A DNA stretch of 64,000 bases from Deltaproteobacteria bacterium (GTDB lineage: Bacteria; Myxococcota_A; Polyangia; Haliangiales; Haliangiaceae). The notes below the pieces were generated by a model that saw only the letters and a list, made by a program, of their open reading frames with translations, searched no databases and was not told where the DNA came from. Positions within the stretch are counted from its first letter, which is position 1; each line of letters begins with the position of its first letter. The position numbers were made by a program, and so were the translations under genes. Positions 10,228-16,446 of this stretch are shown in pieces. The stretch is from contig JAHDIH010000004.1 of the NCBI GenBank assembly GCA_020630875.1, positions 62,212 through 126,211 of the forward strand. Reading direction: 5' to 3'.

Positions 10228-10228
10228 T

Positions 10229-10513
10229 ATGGCAAAAAAACAAACTCGTCGAAGCATCAGCGTAAGCCGCGGAACGTACGAACGGCTTAAATCGTACTGT
10301 GAGACTAACGGCATTTCCATGAGCCAATTCGTAGAGCGCCGTGTGGGGGACTTCCTTGGATTCCAACCCAGCAACGCAAAACGACGCTCGGTCACGCTCA
10401 CTCCTCGCCCCACGGCTCCAAAAATTGTGGTCGCGGACGCGGTATCCTCAGAACCTAGTGAACCATCTACACCTCCCGCGGAACGGTCCGCCGAGCAGAT
10501 TTTCACGTTCTGA
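10229..10513 (+). CDS. Small ribbon-helix-helix DNA-binding protein
   Basis: 94-residue basic protein. Residues 7-45 fit a ribbon-helix-helix fold: a strand RRSISVSRG, a helix around TYERLKSYCETN, and a second helix SMSQFVERRVGDFLG. Such Arc/MetJ-type domains bind DNA as dimers at short palindromes. The remaining ~45 residues are Pro/Ser/Ala-rich and probably disordered. The ATG lies 7 nt after a -10-like hexamer with a TTGACG box upstream, so the mRNA is predicted to be leaderless. A palindrome overlaps this promoter, which makes autoregulation plausible. There is no adjacent toxin gene, so an antitoxin role has no support here. Confidence 0.7.
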   Translation: MAKKQTRRSISVSRGTYERLKSYCETNGISMSQFVERRVGDFLGFQPSNAKRRSVTLTPRPTAPKIVVADAVSSEPSEPSTPPAERSAEQIFTF

Positions 10514-10527
10514 TACCTGACTGCAAC

Positions 10528-10576
10528 ACGCTTTCCACCATCCTTCCTTTTCAGGAAGCGATGGTGTGTGAAGCGT
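10528..10576 (+). ncRNA. Extended hairpin in 3' region of the RHH transcript
   Basis: Nested stems are visible just after the RHH stop codon: ACGCTT/AAGCGT outside, CACCAT/ATGGTG in the middle, CTTCC/GGAAG inside and a 6-nt loop. That gives about 17 pairs with small bulges. No T-run follows, so it is not a simple terminator. The stretch 10514-10722 up to the terminator has no convincing gene and may be a structured 3' UTR or a 3'-derived small RNA. Confidence 0.35.
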
Positions 10577-10722
10577 ACAAAAACCTGAGCGTCAGTTTCG
10601 CTATGAAAACCTGGCCAGTGTCGAAGGAGTGTAACGCTAGTGGGAGAAACAGGCGAATTCGCGCTTCCTAGCGGAAAAATCGGCTGCTGCTGGTTCAACG
10701 ATTGACCAGTAAATTCACCAAC

Positions 10723-10752
10723 AAAAAAAGGCCGCACTCGTGCAGCCTTTTT
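10723..10752. terminator. Bidirectional rho-independent terminator
   Basis: Seven A's, a GGC...GCC stem with an inner GCAC/GTGC stem, then five T's. It can serve the RHH transcript rightward and the Cys-rich lipoprotein gene leftward. Confidence 0.75.
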
Positions 10753-10772
10753 ATCTATGCTTGAACTTTACC

Positions 10773-11294
10773 CTAGATGTCTTGTCGCTCGGACTCTCCA
10801 TCTCTATCAGTCCCTTCGCGCTCTGGCTCAAGTTCGTATCCGCGTCCGAAAGGAGCACCTGTGCTGAACTTACAAGTCGCGTAAGATTCGGTGTAATTCG
10901 GGCAAACCTTGCCTTCAAACCACGAGTCTTCCATATCGCATTTTGTCCAACCGACCTGCTCTCTGACCGAGCCTCTATCATGGCAGACGATTCCTGCAGG
11001 ACATGCGCAATCAGCTTCTCCAAGTTCACACTGCTCAGGCTGAACGCCCCAGAGGATGTAATCGTCTCCCCAGCATGCTCCCTCACGTAAGTCTCCCTCT
11101 TCACACCACGCAATCGACTTCGGGCCAACGTGCTCTGTGAGGGGTTGACAGGCCTCTCCTTCTTCGCACTCGCAACTCTCAACCGGCATTCTCGCATCGA
11201 TACTTAGGTTGTTAGATGGCTCGTCTACGTTTTGTAGGTCGCAACCAGTAGCAAGGAGAGAAACCAGTGAGGAAAGTACGATAGTTCTTAGCAT
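10773..11294 (-). CDS. Cys-rich lipoprotein
   Basis: Predicted lipoprotein: a short signal MLRTIVLSSLVSLLATGC ends in a lipobox with Cys18 as the lipidated residue. The mature protein (~155 residues) is acidic and carries about 14 cysteines in CxC and spaced patterns such as CECEEGEAC, CACPAG and CEEGD, suggesting a disulphide-stabilised secreted domain. No catalytic motif is visible and I do not recognise a named family. The ATG at 11294 lies 7 nt after a TACTAG hexamer, fitting a leaderless monocistronic gene; a terminator follows the stop. Cys-rich lipoproteins of this kind are common in Myxococcota. Confidence 0.7.
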   Translation of the reverse strand: MLRTIVLSSLVSLLATGCDLQNVDEPSNNLSIDARMPVESCECEEGEACQPLTEHVGPKSIAWCEEGDLREGACWGDDYILWGVQPEQCELGEADCACPAGIVCHDRGSVREQVGWTKCDMEDSWFEGKVCPNYTESYATCKFSTGAPFGRGYELEPEREGTDRDGESERQDI

Positions 11295-11408
11295 GCCTTA
11301 CTAGTAAGCAAAGGACATGCCAATCCCCTCCCACCGCAATTCAATACCTTACGTCTGTTCATGCGGGGGACAAAGTCCCAGCCAAAGAAAATTGCCCAGC
11401 CGTCTCCC

Positions 11409-11481
11409 CTAGCTGGTTGCGATTGACGAATGGCCACCAATTAGGATTTAGATTGGCAATACTTTGGACCCATTGTACTAC
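11409..11481 (+). promoter_or_regulatory. Cupin gene promoter region with motif shared with the RHH promoter
   Basis: The 15-mer GGTTGCGATTGACGA (11415-11429) matches GGTTGCGGTTGACGA at 10186-10200 with one difference, and both follow a TAG triplet. The closer promoter is TTGGCA (11453-11458), 17 nt, TACTAC (11476-11481); the ATG at 11490 is 9 nt after it. The shared block could be a regulator site or an alternative -35 region. Confidence 0.45.
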
Positions 11482-11489
11482 CTGGATCC

Positions 11490-11969
11490 ATGGCAAGGCC
11501 CTCATTCATCATCAGTTCCTCAGATGTCCCAGAAATAGCCGGACGGTACCCGCAAAGTGACGAAGTCCTCAGTCACGGTCGTGCCATAGGCAAAGTCGCT
11601 GGCCTTCTAAAAATAGGACTGCACGTCGAACGAGTCGAGCCTGGACACAGAACCAGCTTTCCTCACTCAGAGAGCAGCGAAGAAGAATTTGTGTTCGTAT
11701 TGTCTGGAGAAATTGATGCATGGGTAGACGGTGAATTGTTTCCAATGGAAAAAGGCGATCTTGCCGCGTTTCCTTCCGAGACCGGAATCAATCATACCTT
11801 CATTAACAATAGCGAAGAGACAACCCTCTTGTTTGTCGGTGGCGAACGAAGCAAGAAAGACAATCAAATTTTCTACCCACTCAATCCTGAGAGACGAGCG
11901 CAAATGCCGGCGACGGCTTGGTGGGATAGTTCTCCTGAAAGGAAATTAGGCGATGCGAATCCTAAATAG
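11490..11969 (+). CDS. Cupin-domain protein
   Basis: Single-domain cupin of 159 residues. Cupin motif 1 is seen around PHSESSEEEFVFVLSGEIDAWVDG (His and Glu metal-ligand positions) and motif 2 around GDLAAFPSETGINHTFINNS (His). This is the beta-barrel fold used by sugar isomerases, dioxygenases and small-molecule binders; the specific substrate cannot be read. No signal peptide, so it is cytoplasmic. The C-terminal ~40 residues after FVGGERSKKDNQIFYPLNP extend beyond the barrel. Its last 17 bp overlap the start of the following exported protein gene in another frame, so the two are probably co-transcribed. Confidence 0.85.
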   Translation: MARPSFIISSSDVPEIAGRYPQSDEVLSHGRAIGKVAGLLKIGLHVERVEPGHRTSFPHSESSEEEFVFVLSGEIDAWVDGELFPMEKGDLAAFPSETGINHTFINNSEETTLLFVGGERSKKDNQIFYPLNPERRAQMPATAWWDSSPERKLGDANPK

Positions 11970-12873
11970 ACTGCTCCTCTTTTGTTTACTTGTCCCACAC
12001 GCTGCAAGTGCCGACTTGCCCATCAAGAAACGCCCTATTCCCCATGCCAGATTACAAATATTCAACTCAAGCTCAAACGCGATAGAAGTAAGAATGGATG
12101 GTAAACCTTTGGCGACCATTCCCAAACGCTCATCACTGCTAGTGGAGCGACTTAGCGACGGTTTGCACAAACTAGAAGTCTTTGGCCCTCCCAACAAGAG
12201 AGTGCTCATCAATGAAAACATATTGATCACATCGGGACAAACCTTCATCAACATCGACGGACGAAGAAGGCAGAAAGTGCCTCACCCAAAAACGGTAGTC
12301 TCCAAGGTCAGCATCGATTGCGTAAAAGATCTTGCCAGCTCTTTCTCATCTCTGTCAGCCAACGCGCTCAGTACCTTAACGCAATATTGCAGAAGCATCC
12401 CCCACCACACGGTACAGAACATTTATGCCAAGATTCTTCCATCTTGCAAAAGCAAACTAGTAGAGAAGGATACCGCTTGCGAAAAGTCACTGGGTGCCAT
12501 AGCTGTTGCCAAATCCAAAAAGGACAAGGATTTTCGATCCCGCATGTGTCAAAAAGCGTGGCTTTCTTGCCCAAAAGCAATTTTGGGAAGCACGACCACA
12601 AGTGAACCCGCACCTTCACGCCGGTGCGAAGAATCTTTACCGTTGTCTCAATCAGGAAAATTGAAAGCAAAGAATATGCTCTGGATGTTGAAACAGTGCA
12701 GAAAAAGCGAAGGTGCCGTACCTTCGCTTTCCTCGTGCTACGTCACAAAGCTAGAAAACAGAAAATGGTGCGTCGAGCAAGCAGTGGCCCGGTTAAAGTC
12801 CCCACCGACAGAACGTATTCGCCTAGACATAATGTTCGCCTGCAACAGAAGCGAGTACGTTTGTCACGAGTAA
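11953..12873 (+). CDS. Exported Cys-rich protein with PEGA-like N-terminal domain
   Basis: 306-residue protein that starts with a signal peptide (MRILNRLLLFCLLVPHAASA). Residues ~30-100 have the rhythm of a PEGA-type beta-domain: NAIEVRMDGKPLATIPKRSSLLVERLSDGLHKLEVFGP. The rest is basic and contains about 12 widely spaced cysteines (for example SIDCVKD, QYCRSI, LPSCKSK, DTACEKS, SRMCQKAWLSC). I do not recognise a family for that part. It overlaps the cupin gene by 17 bp and converges with the next gene. A periplasmic or outer-membrane location is inferred from the signal and cysteines only. Confidence 0.7.
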   Translation: MRILNRLLLFCLLVPHAASADLPIKKRPIPHARLQIFNSSSNAIEVRMDGKPLATIPKRSSLLVERLSDGLHKLEVFGPPNKRVLINENILITSGQTFINIDGRRRQKVPHPKTVVSKVSIDCVKDLASSFSSLSANALSTLTQYCRSIPHHTVQNIYAKILPSCKSKLVEKDTACEKSLGAIAVAKSKKDKDFRSRMCQKAWLSCPKAILGSTTTSEPAPSRRCEESLPLSQSGKLKAKNMLWMLKQCRKSEGAVPSLSSCYVTKLENRKWCVEQAVARLKSPPTERIRLDIMFACNRSEYVCHE

Positions 12874-12881
12874 GGAGTTGC

Positions 12882-13355
12882 TTAGCCAAAACGAGACGCG
12901 ATCTCTTTTGTCATCGCTTGCAGCTCGGGAAAAATTCCTTCATAGGTCGATTGTTCCGGGGCAACTCCTTGATTCAAATTTGCCCAAACAGAAAATTTCT
13001 CTTGTTTTCCCTCATAGGAAAAAGAGATGTCAGTTGCCGTATGCTTTCCGGGCGAAGCTTTCATATCCCTAATTTTTGAAAACTCGTAACGCTTTAAGAA
13101 ATTGTCTCCTTCAGAAACTCCCGACCCCATATTGCCGTCTTCTGCAGCCTTAGTAACCACGATGAACTCGCTTGCGGTGATTCCTATAGTTTGTTCTTGA
13201 TGCAAGTCTCTTACTTTCACAAGGCCGATAAGATTCAACACGGTTTGCCAAATCGGAACTTTGCCTTGGTTAGCTCTTGGAATTCCAGTGGTAGCTGCGG
13301 TGACGTTGAACTGACTGAGTTCAGGGAAGTACGTTGAAATTACTGATTCTCTCAT
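12882..13355 (-). CDS. Uncharacterised cytosolic protein
   Basis: 157-residue protein without a signal peptide or membrane segment. The composition looks like an alpha/beta domain with several strands (TIGITASEFIVVTKA, KRYEFSKIRDM, ATDISFSYEGKQEKFSVWANLN), reminiscent of small PH-like or YcxB-like folds, but I cannot place it in a family. The ATG at 13355 is preceded on its strand by ATAATT at about the leaderless distance, so it probably has its own promoter downstream of the terminator of the candidate RNA gene. The stop is 8 bp from the convergent exported protein gene. Confidence 0.65.
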   Translation of the reverse strand: MRESVISTYFPELSQFNVTAATTGIPRANQGKVPIWQTVLNLIGLVKVRDLHQEQTIGITASEFIVVTKAAEDGNMGSGVSEGDNFLKRYEFSKIRDMKASPGKHTATDISFSYEGKQEKFSVWANLNQGVAPEQSTYEGIFPELQAMTKEIASRFG

Positions 13356-13414
13356 TACTCGAATTATCGCCCAATACGCTCAATCCAGTAAATGCCGCCT
13401 ACATGTGTATCTCG

Positions 13415-13446
13415 AAAAATTAAAATGGGCGCCCTATTGGACGCCC
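13415..13446 (-). terminator. Strong rho-independent terminator of the candidate RNA gene
   Basis: On the minus strand GGGCGTCC, loop AATA, GGGCGCCC (13427-13446) make an 8-bp stem with one G-T pair, followed by TTTT, AA and TTTTT. Confidence 0.85.
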
Positions 13447-13472
13447 AGCTAATGGTTAAAGTCAGGAGTTAC

Positions 13473-13517
13473 CTAACTCAGATTCTCCTTTGTAGGTTTC
13501 TGTTCACATTCAATCAT
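13473..13517 (-). CDS. 14-residue small ORF inside the candidate RNA
   Basis: ATG at 13517 reads MIECEQKPTKENLS then TAG. An AGGAGGAGGAG Shine-Dalgarno run lies 8 nt upstream, the strongest such site seen in this window. The run partly overlaps a 13-nt palindrome, so its access may be controlled by RNA folding. The peptide matches nothing I know; it may be a leader peptide or small protein, or the SD-like run may be fortuitous. Confidence 0.4.
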   Translation of the reverse strand: MIECEQKPTKENLS

Positions 13518-13719
13518 TGTTGTTTCTCCTCCTCCTGGCTTAGCCAGTACCAGACAAATGCCGGCCCGCTCTGTCACGACCTGTTTGCATTTCTATATCG
13601 GAAGCGGTTCCCTTTGAGTCTGGCCTTCGATTATGACGCTTTCGCGTCTGGTTAACCCGCCCTCTCCGAAGCCAACAATTTGAGCCCCGCGCTGACGGTA
13701 TAGCTTTCGCTACACTTCT

Positions 13720-13748
13720 ATTATAACGCGGGTTTTCGATATGTCCAA
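13720..13748 (-). promoter_or_regulatory. Strong sigma70 promoter of the candidate RNA gene
   Basis: Minus-strand TTGGAC (13748-13743), a 17-nt spacer, and perfect TATAAT (13725-13720). The expected start is near 13713. It is divergent from the queF promoter, whose -35 box is about 45 bp away. Confidence 0.8.
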
Positions 13749-13826
13749 TTCTAAAGTGATGGCGACATGTAGGTCAAAGTCGGATCCTACTTGCATGACC
13801 ACCCGATGACGGCTAGTTTCCGGCCC

Positions 13827-14186
13827 ATGTCCACTAAACCAAGCAAAGAAATTCAGACGTTTAGCAATCCCAAACCAGGACGTCCGTATCATATCGAATT
13901 CGATTGTCCCGAGTTTACCTGCCTTTGCCCCCTTACTGGACAACCGGATTTTGCGCACATCAAAATCGAATACATCCCTAAAGATCTTTGCGTAGAACTG
14001 AAATCGCTGAAACTTTACCTTTGGAGTTTCAGGGATGAGGGGGCGTTTCACGAAAAGGTGACCAACGATATCGTTGACCATATCGCAGGCAAAATTGACC
14101 CTATCTACCTCAAGGTTACAGGCGATTTTTATGTGCGTGGCGGGATAACCACAATTGTCACAGCTGAGCATGGCAAACTCCCCTAG
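13827..14186 (+). CDS. queF: NADPH-dependent 7-cyano-7-deazaguanine reductase (preQ1 synthase)
   Basis: Reduces preQ0 nitrile to preQ1 amine in queuosine tRNA modification. The short unimodular form has 119 residues. Catalytic motif CLCPLTGQPDFA gives the nucleophile Cys34 and Asp41, and the QueF signature SLKLYLWSFRDEGAFHE follows. An upstream in-frame ATG at 13791 exists, but MSTKPSK at 13827 fits the family start and is 8 nt after TAGTTT, with TTGCAT 17 nt further up. The gene stands alone; no other queuosine genes are in the window. The stop overlaps the convergent lipoprotein gene by 4 bp. The divergent candidate RNA shares the upstream control region. Confidence 0.95.
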   Translation: MSTKPSKEIQTFSNPKPGRPYHIEFDCPEFTCLCPLTGQPDFAHIKIEYIPKDLCVELKSLKLYLWSFRDEGAFHEKVTNDIVDHIAGKIDPIYLKVTGDFYVRGGITTIVTAEHGKLP

Positions 14187-14749
14187 CGAGGGACGCCAAT
14201 ACAGCTCGCAATATAAGTAGGAGTGCGTATGGTGAAACCTACGAACATAGATGCCTCCTCTGTTTTTAGGTGTTTGTCAATCGCGATGAATGCCCCGAAT
14301 CCGAACTTTCCCGGCCCCATTTTTCGATCGCACACGCCTATCAAGTCGCGATAATTTACGGTCTCAAACTGCGTAGACTTCACAAACCGGTAACGTTCAA
14401 GTTCCAATGACGTGGTCAGTCGCGGCCCACCATCAACTAGTTGAATCCGCTGATTGAGATTAATCTGCAACGCCGTATTCAAATTCACACTACGATACGG
14501 AGAAAAGCTCCCCTCTAGAAATGGGCCGTGAGTGAAGACTTTGTAGGAGTTAGCATCTGGACGAACTCCATAACCAACTCCTATGTCAAACAACGTTGGT
14601 TTTTCGCTGACAATAGGAGCAAGGTGGATCGCGGTAGCAAAATCATTCCGCGTCTTCCCTTTGCGATTTGCTCCCACCGCCATAGTACTCTTGACAGGTG
14701 GCAACGCTATGCCGCACCCACCCAGTATTAGTACCAGCAACCAACGCAC
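14183..14749 (-). CDS. Outer-membrane lipoprotein, beta-barrel-like
   Basis: 188 residues. The GTG start reads MRWLLVLILGGCG, where the lipobox LGGC puts the lipidated Cys at residue 12. The rest has alternating aromatic/hydrophobic strands with turns (DIGVGYGVRPDANSY, VNLNTALQINLNQRIQL, LTTSLELERYRF, GKFGFGAFIAID) and ends in a strand-like segment, as in small beta-barrels or surface lipoproteins. No family recognised. On its strand a TATTCG hexamer lies just upstream of the GTG. It converges on queF with a 4-bp overlap. Confidence 0.7.
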   Translation of the reverse strand: MRWLLVLILGGCGIALPPVKSTMAVGANRKGKTRNDFATAIHLAPIVSEKPTLFDIGVGYGVRPDANSYKVFTHGPFLEGSFSPYRSVNLNTALQINLNQRIQLVDGGPRLTTSLELERYRFVKSTQFETVNYRDLIGVCDRKMGPGKFGFGAFIAIDKHLKTEEASMFVGFTIRTPTYIASCIGVPR

Positions 14750-14794
14750 ACTGACGAATAGCAGCGTTTTAAGCTATGGCAATCTGCAACTAGA

Positions 14795-16054
14795 CTATTT
14801 CTCAGCGCGTGTGCGTTTACGCACAACCATTGCCATTCCTAAGAACAAACTCAGTGCAAAGGTCGGAGCATTTCCAGAGGAGCAGCTGCCTACGATATCT
14901 GATGGGTCAATTCGACTGTTCCAAGGCGCTTCATCGTTTTCATCCGTTCCGGGAACAATCGTTTCGTCGCCAATGGTGAGTAATGTTGAAATGGACTCTT
15001 CCGTACCATTAGCTCCCGTAACGCGAGCGGTAATCAAATGCTGCTCCTTGGCTAGCACGGTAGTGACCATGTGTTCGTACGGTGCAGAAATGTCAGTGCC
15101 AACCAGCTCGTTGTTGATGAGGAAATCTACTTTTGTTGCCGGTGACGCTACATCCACGCGAATCGGGAACTCAACCCCTTGTTTGATGACAGAGTCTTTG
15201 ATGGGATGAGTCATGGTAACGCCCAGCACAGCAGCTCCAGGATTCGTAACGCCACCGTTGGCACTCAAGCCCACAACCGTTTCCATGATGTCGTGAGAGT
15301 TTTTGCTAGTTCCTCCGCACATACATGCGCGTGGTTGGAACTCGCCACAAGGCGCTGACTCATCGACGATGGTTTTTCCTCCGCTGTAGTTCAAATACGT
15401 GAAAATGTCGGTGTTTAGGTATTGATGGTCTTGCGCGGTCACGTGATGTCCAAGCTCTTGCGCAACCACTTCACAGACTGTTTTGATAGTTGCAGCAGAC
15501 GTGGGTCCGCGTTGGTCACTCACTTGTTCTGCAAAAGAGAAGTCAATTCCTCTCGGTGTGTTGTTGCATGAGAAAGGTGCCACTCCCAGCGCCTGCGACC
15601 CAATGTCACTGTTGCGTCCAGCTGCAATGGCCATGATGTAGTCCTGACCACCATCTGCTAGAGCGTCGGCCTCATTGGTATAGATTCGGAAATCGTACGG
15701 AGCAAAAATGTTGCGTACGCAATCCGTTACCGCATCTTTGGTAGACTGCGGCACGCTCCATGGCTGGATGTTCGCAGTGTTCACGTTAAGGATGAAGCTC
15801 TGACGTCCAGGCGCGCTGTTGCCTCCTCTTGTCAGAGTGGCGCCATCGTAGTTCAACCAAACTGCAAGGCCGTTAGGAAGCGTTGCTTGCGGCAGAACCG
15901 TTCCATCCAGCGTTTCCGCGAGTTCCGGATCCATTGGCTGCTCGCCTGGAAGAAATCGAAACCGCTCGTGACCGGTATAGTCCAGCTCCGGATGATCTTC
16001 GGTTTGACATCCTGATAGAGTTAAAAAACAAATTAAAAAAGCCCCCCGCTTCAT
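14795..16054 (-). CDS. Metallopeptidase-like lipoprotein with Ig-like domain and MYXO-CTERM-like tail
   Basis: 419 residues. Start ATG 16054 (MKRGAFLICFLTLSGC, lipobox Cys16) was chosen over an upstream ATG at 16090 because a perfect TATAAT ends 7 nt before it and the upstream extension would spoil the signal peptide. A central zincin-like stretch reads VAQELGHHVTAQDH: the usual HExxH first His is Gln, a variant I recall in myxobacterial secreted proteins, so zinc binding and activity are uncertain. A bacterial Ig-like domain follows around 280-365. The tail has Cys-Ser-Ser-Gly, a hydrophobic span and RKRTRAEK, which resembles MYXO-CTERM. The combination of N-terminal lipidation and a C-terminal sorting tail is unusual. 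Confidence 0.75.
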   Translation of the reverse strand: MKRGAFLICFLTLSGCQTEDHPELDYTGHERFRFLPGEQPMDPELAETLDGTVLPQATLPNGLAVWLNYDGATLTRGGNSAPGRQSFILNVNTANIQPWSVPQSTKDAVTDCVRNIFAPYDFRIYTNEADALADGGQDYIMAIAAGRNSDIGSQALGVAPFSCNNTPRGIDFSFAEQVSDQRGPTSAATIKTVCEVVAQELGHHVTAQDHQYLNTDIFTYLNYSGGKTIVDESAPCGEFQPRACMCGGTSKNSHDIMETVVGLSANGGVTNPGAAVLGVTMTHPIKDSVIKQGVEFPIRVDVASPATKVDFLINNELVGTDISAPYEHMVTTVLAKEQHLITARVTGANGTEESISTLLTIGDETIVPGTDENDEAPWNSRIDPSDIVGSCSSGNAPTFALSLFLGMAMVVRKRTRAEK

Positions 16055-16060
16055 ATATGA

Positions 16061-16066
16061 ATTATA
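16061..16066 (-). promoter_or_regulatory. Perfect -10 box of a leaderless gene
   Basis: Minus-strand TATAAT ends 7 nt before ATG 16054. A TTGCAA at 16085-16090 lies 18 nt upstream as a possible -35. No Shine-Dalgarno sequence is present. Confidence 0.65.
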
Positions 16067-16149
16067 CTCATCTTTTCTAAGTTCTTGCAATGTAGGTAGT
16101 TTTTTGATTGCTGGCGGGAGTAAGACCAGGTCGTGCTAACCGGTACCTC

Positions 16150-16446
16150 ATGCTACTTGTCGTTACCTCACTTGCAACCCTTCTCAACCTGTCACCAACC
16201 GCAGTGCATAAGTTTGAGACTGCTAGAAGTGAACGGACGACCTACCTGGACTCGATTAAACTCAAAGTCGACGGCAGGTTTTATTCCCCTCGTAGTTGTT
16301 CACTAAAAGACGAAAGCTGGTGCACCTCCGATAACGACAGCCTCATCATCCCACCTGGACGTACCCATTCATTTTTATTCGATATTCCTATTGATGCTAA
16401 ATCGATAGAAGTCTTTGCAGATGGTTACAGCACCTCAGAGCCGTAA
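16150..16446 (+). CDS. Small exported protein, unknown
   Basis: About 98 residues if started at ATG 16150 (MLLVVTSLATLLNLSPTA, a plausible signal peptide). An in-frame TTG at 16108 would add a polar prefix. The mature part (~80 residues) has two cysteines (RSCSLKDESWC) and strand-like segments IKLKVDGRFYS and SFLFDIPID, resembling the small beta-domains of other exported proteins in this window. The 3' end overlaps the convergent aminotransferase by 12 bp. Not recognised; coding is likely but not certain. Confidence 0.5.
   Translation: MLLVVTSLATLLNLSPTAVHKFETARSERTTYLDSIKLKVDGRFYSPRSCSLKDESWCTSDNDSLIIPPGRTHSFLFDIPIDAKSIEVFADGYSTSEP

Larger units (their letters stand above)
13415..13713 (-). 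ncRNA. Candidate ~300-nt structured RNA gene, family unknown
   Basis: The minus strand has a consensus-like sigma70 promoter (13720-13748) and a strong terminator (13415-13446) about 300 nt apart, with no long reading frame between. The predicted RNA contains two GNRA-type hairpins (GTAGCGAAAGCTAT near 13713-13700 and GACGCGAAAGCGTC near 13648-13635) and a CTGGCTAAGCCAG hairpin (13547-13535). A run of GGAG repeats (13536-13526) is followed by a 14-codon ORF and a GAGTTA/TAACTC hairpin. I compared it by eye with tmRNA, RNase P RNA, SRP RNA, 6S RNA and cobalamin and c-di-GMP riboswitches and found no convincing match. It could be a regulatory sRNA, a dual-function RNA or a leader controlling the small ORF. 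Confidence 0.6.

Noticed and set aside
10225-10737. Leftward 170-codon ORF over the RHH gene
   Set aside because: It is antisense to the well-supported RHH gene and its terminator, has low-complexity composition and no promoter.
13392-13655. Rightward 87-codon ORF opposite the candidate RNA
   Set aside because: The sequence is Phe/Ser/Cys-rich without a plausible domain, has no RBS or -10 site, and is antisense to a promoter-terminator bounded unit.
13415-13713. Candidate RNA as tmRNA, RNase P RNA, SRP RNA or a cobalamin riboswitch
   Set aside because: No tRNA-like ends with CCA and no tag ending in AA; the P-RNA core GAGGAAAGUCC, the SRP GGAAG loop context and a full B12 box are not present.
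14583-15209. Rightward 208-codon ORF over the lipoprotein and metallopeptidase genes
   Set aside because: It is the reverse complement of two genes with signal peptides and promoters; Ser/Thr-rich shadow translation.
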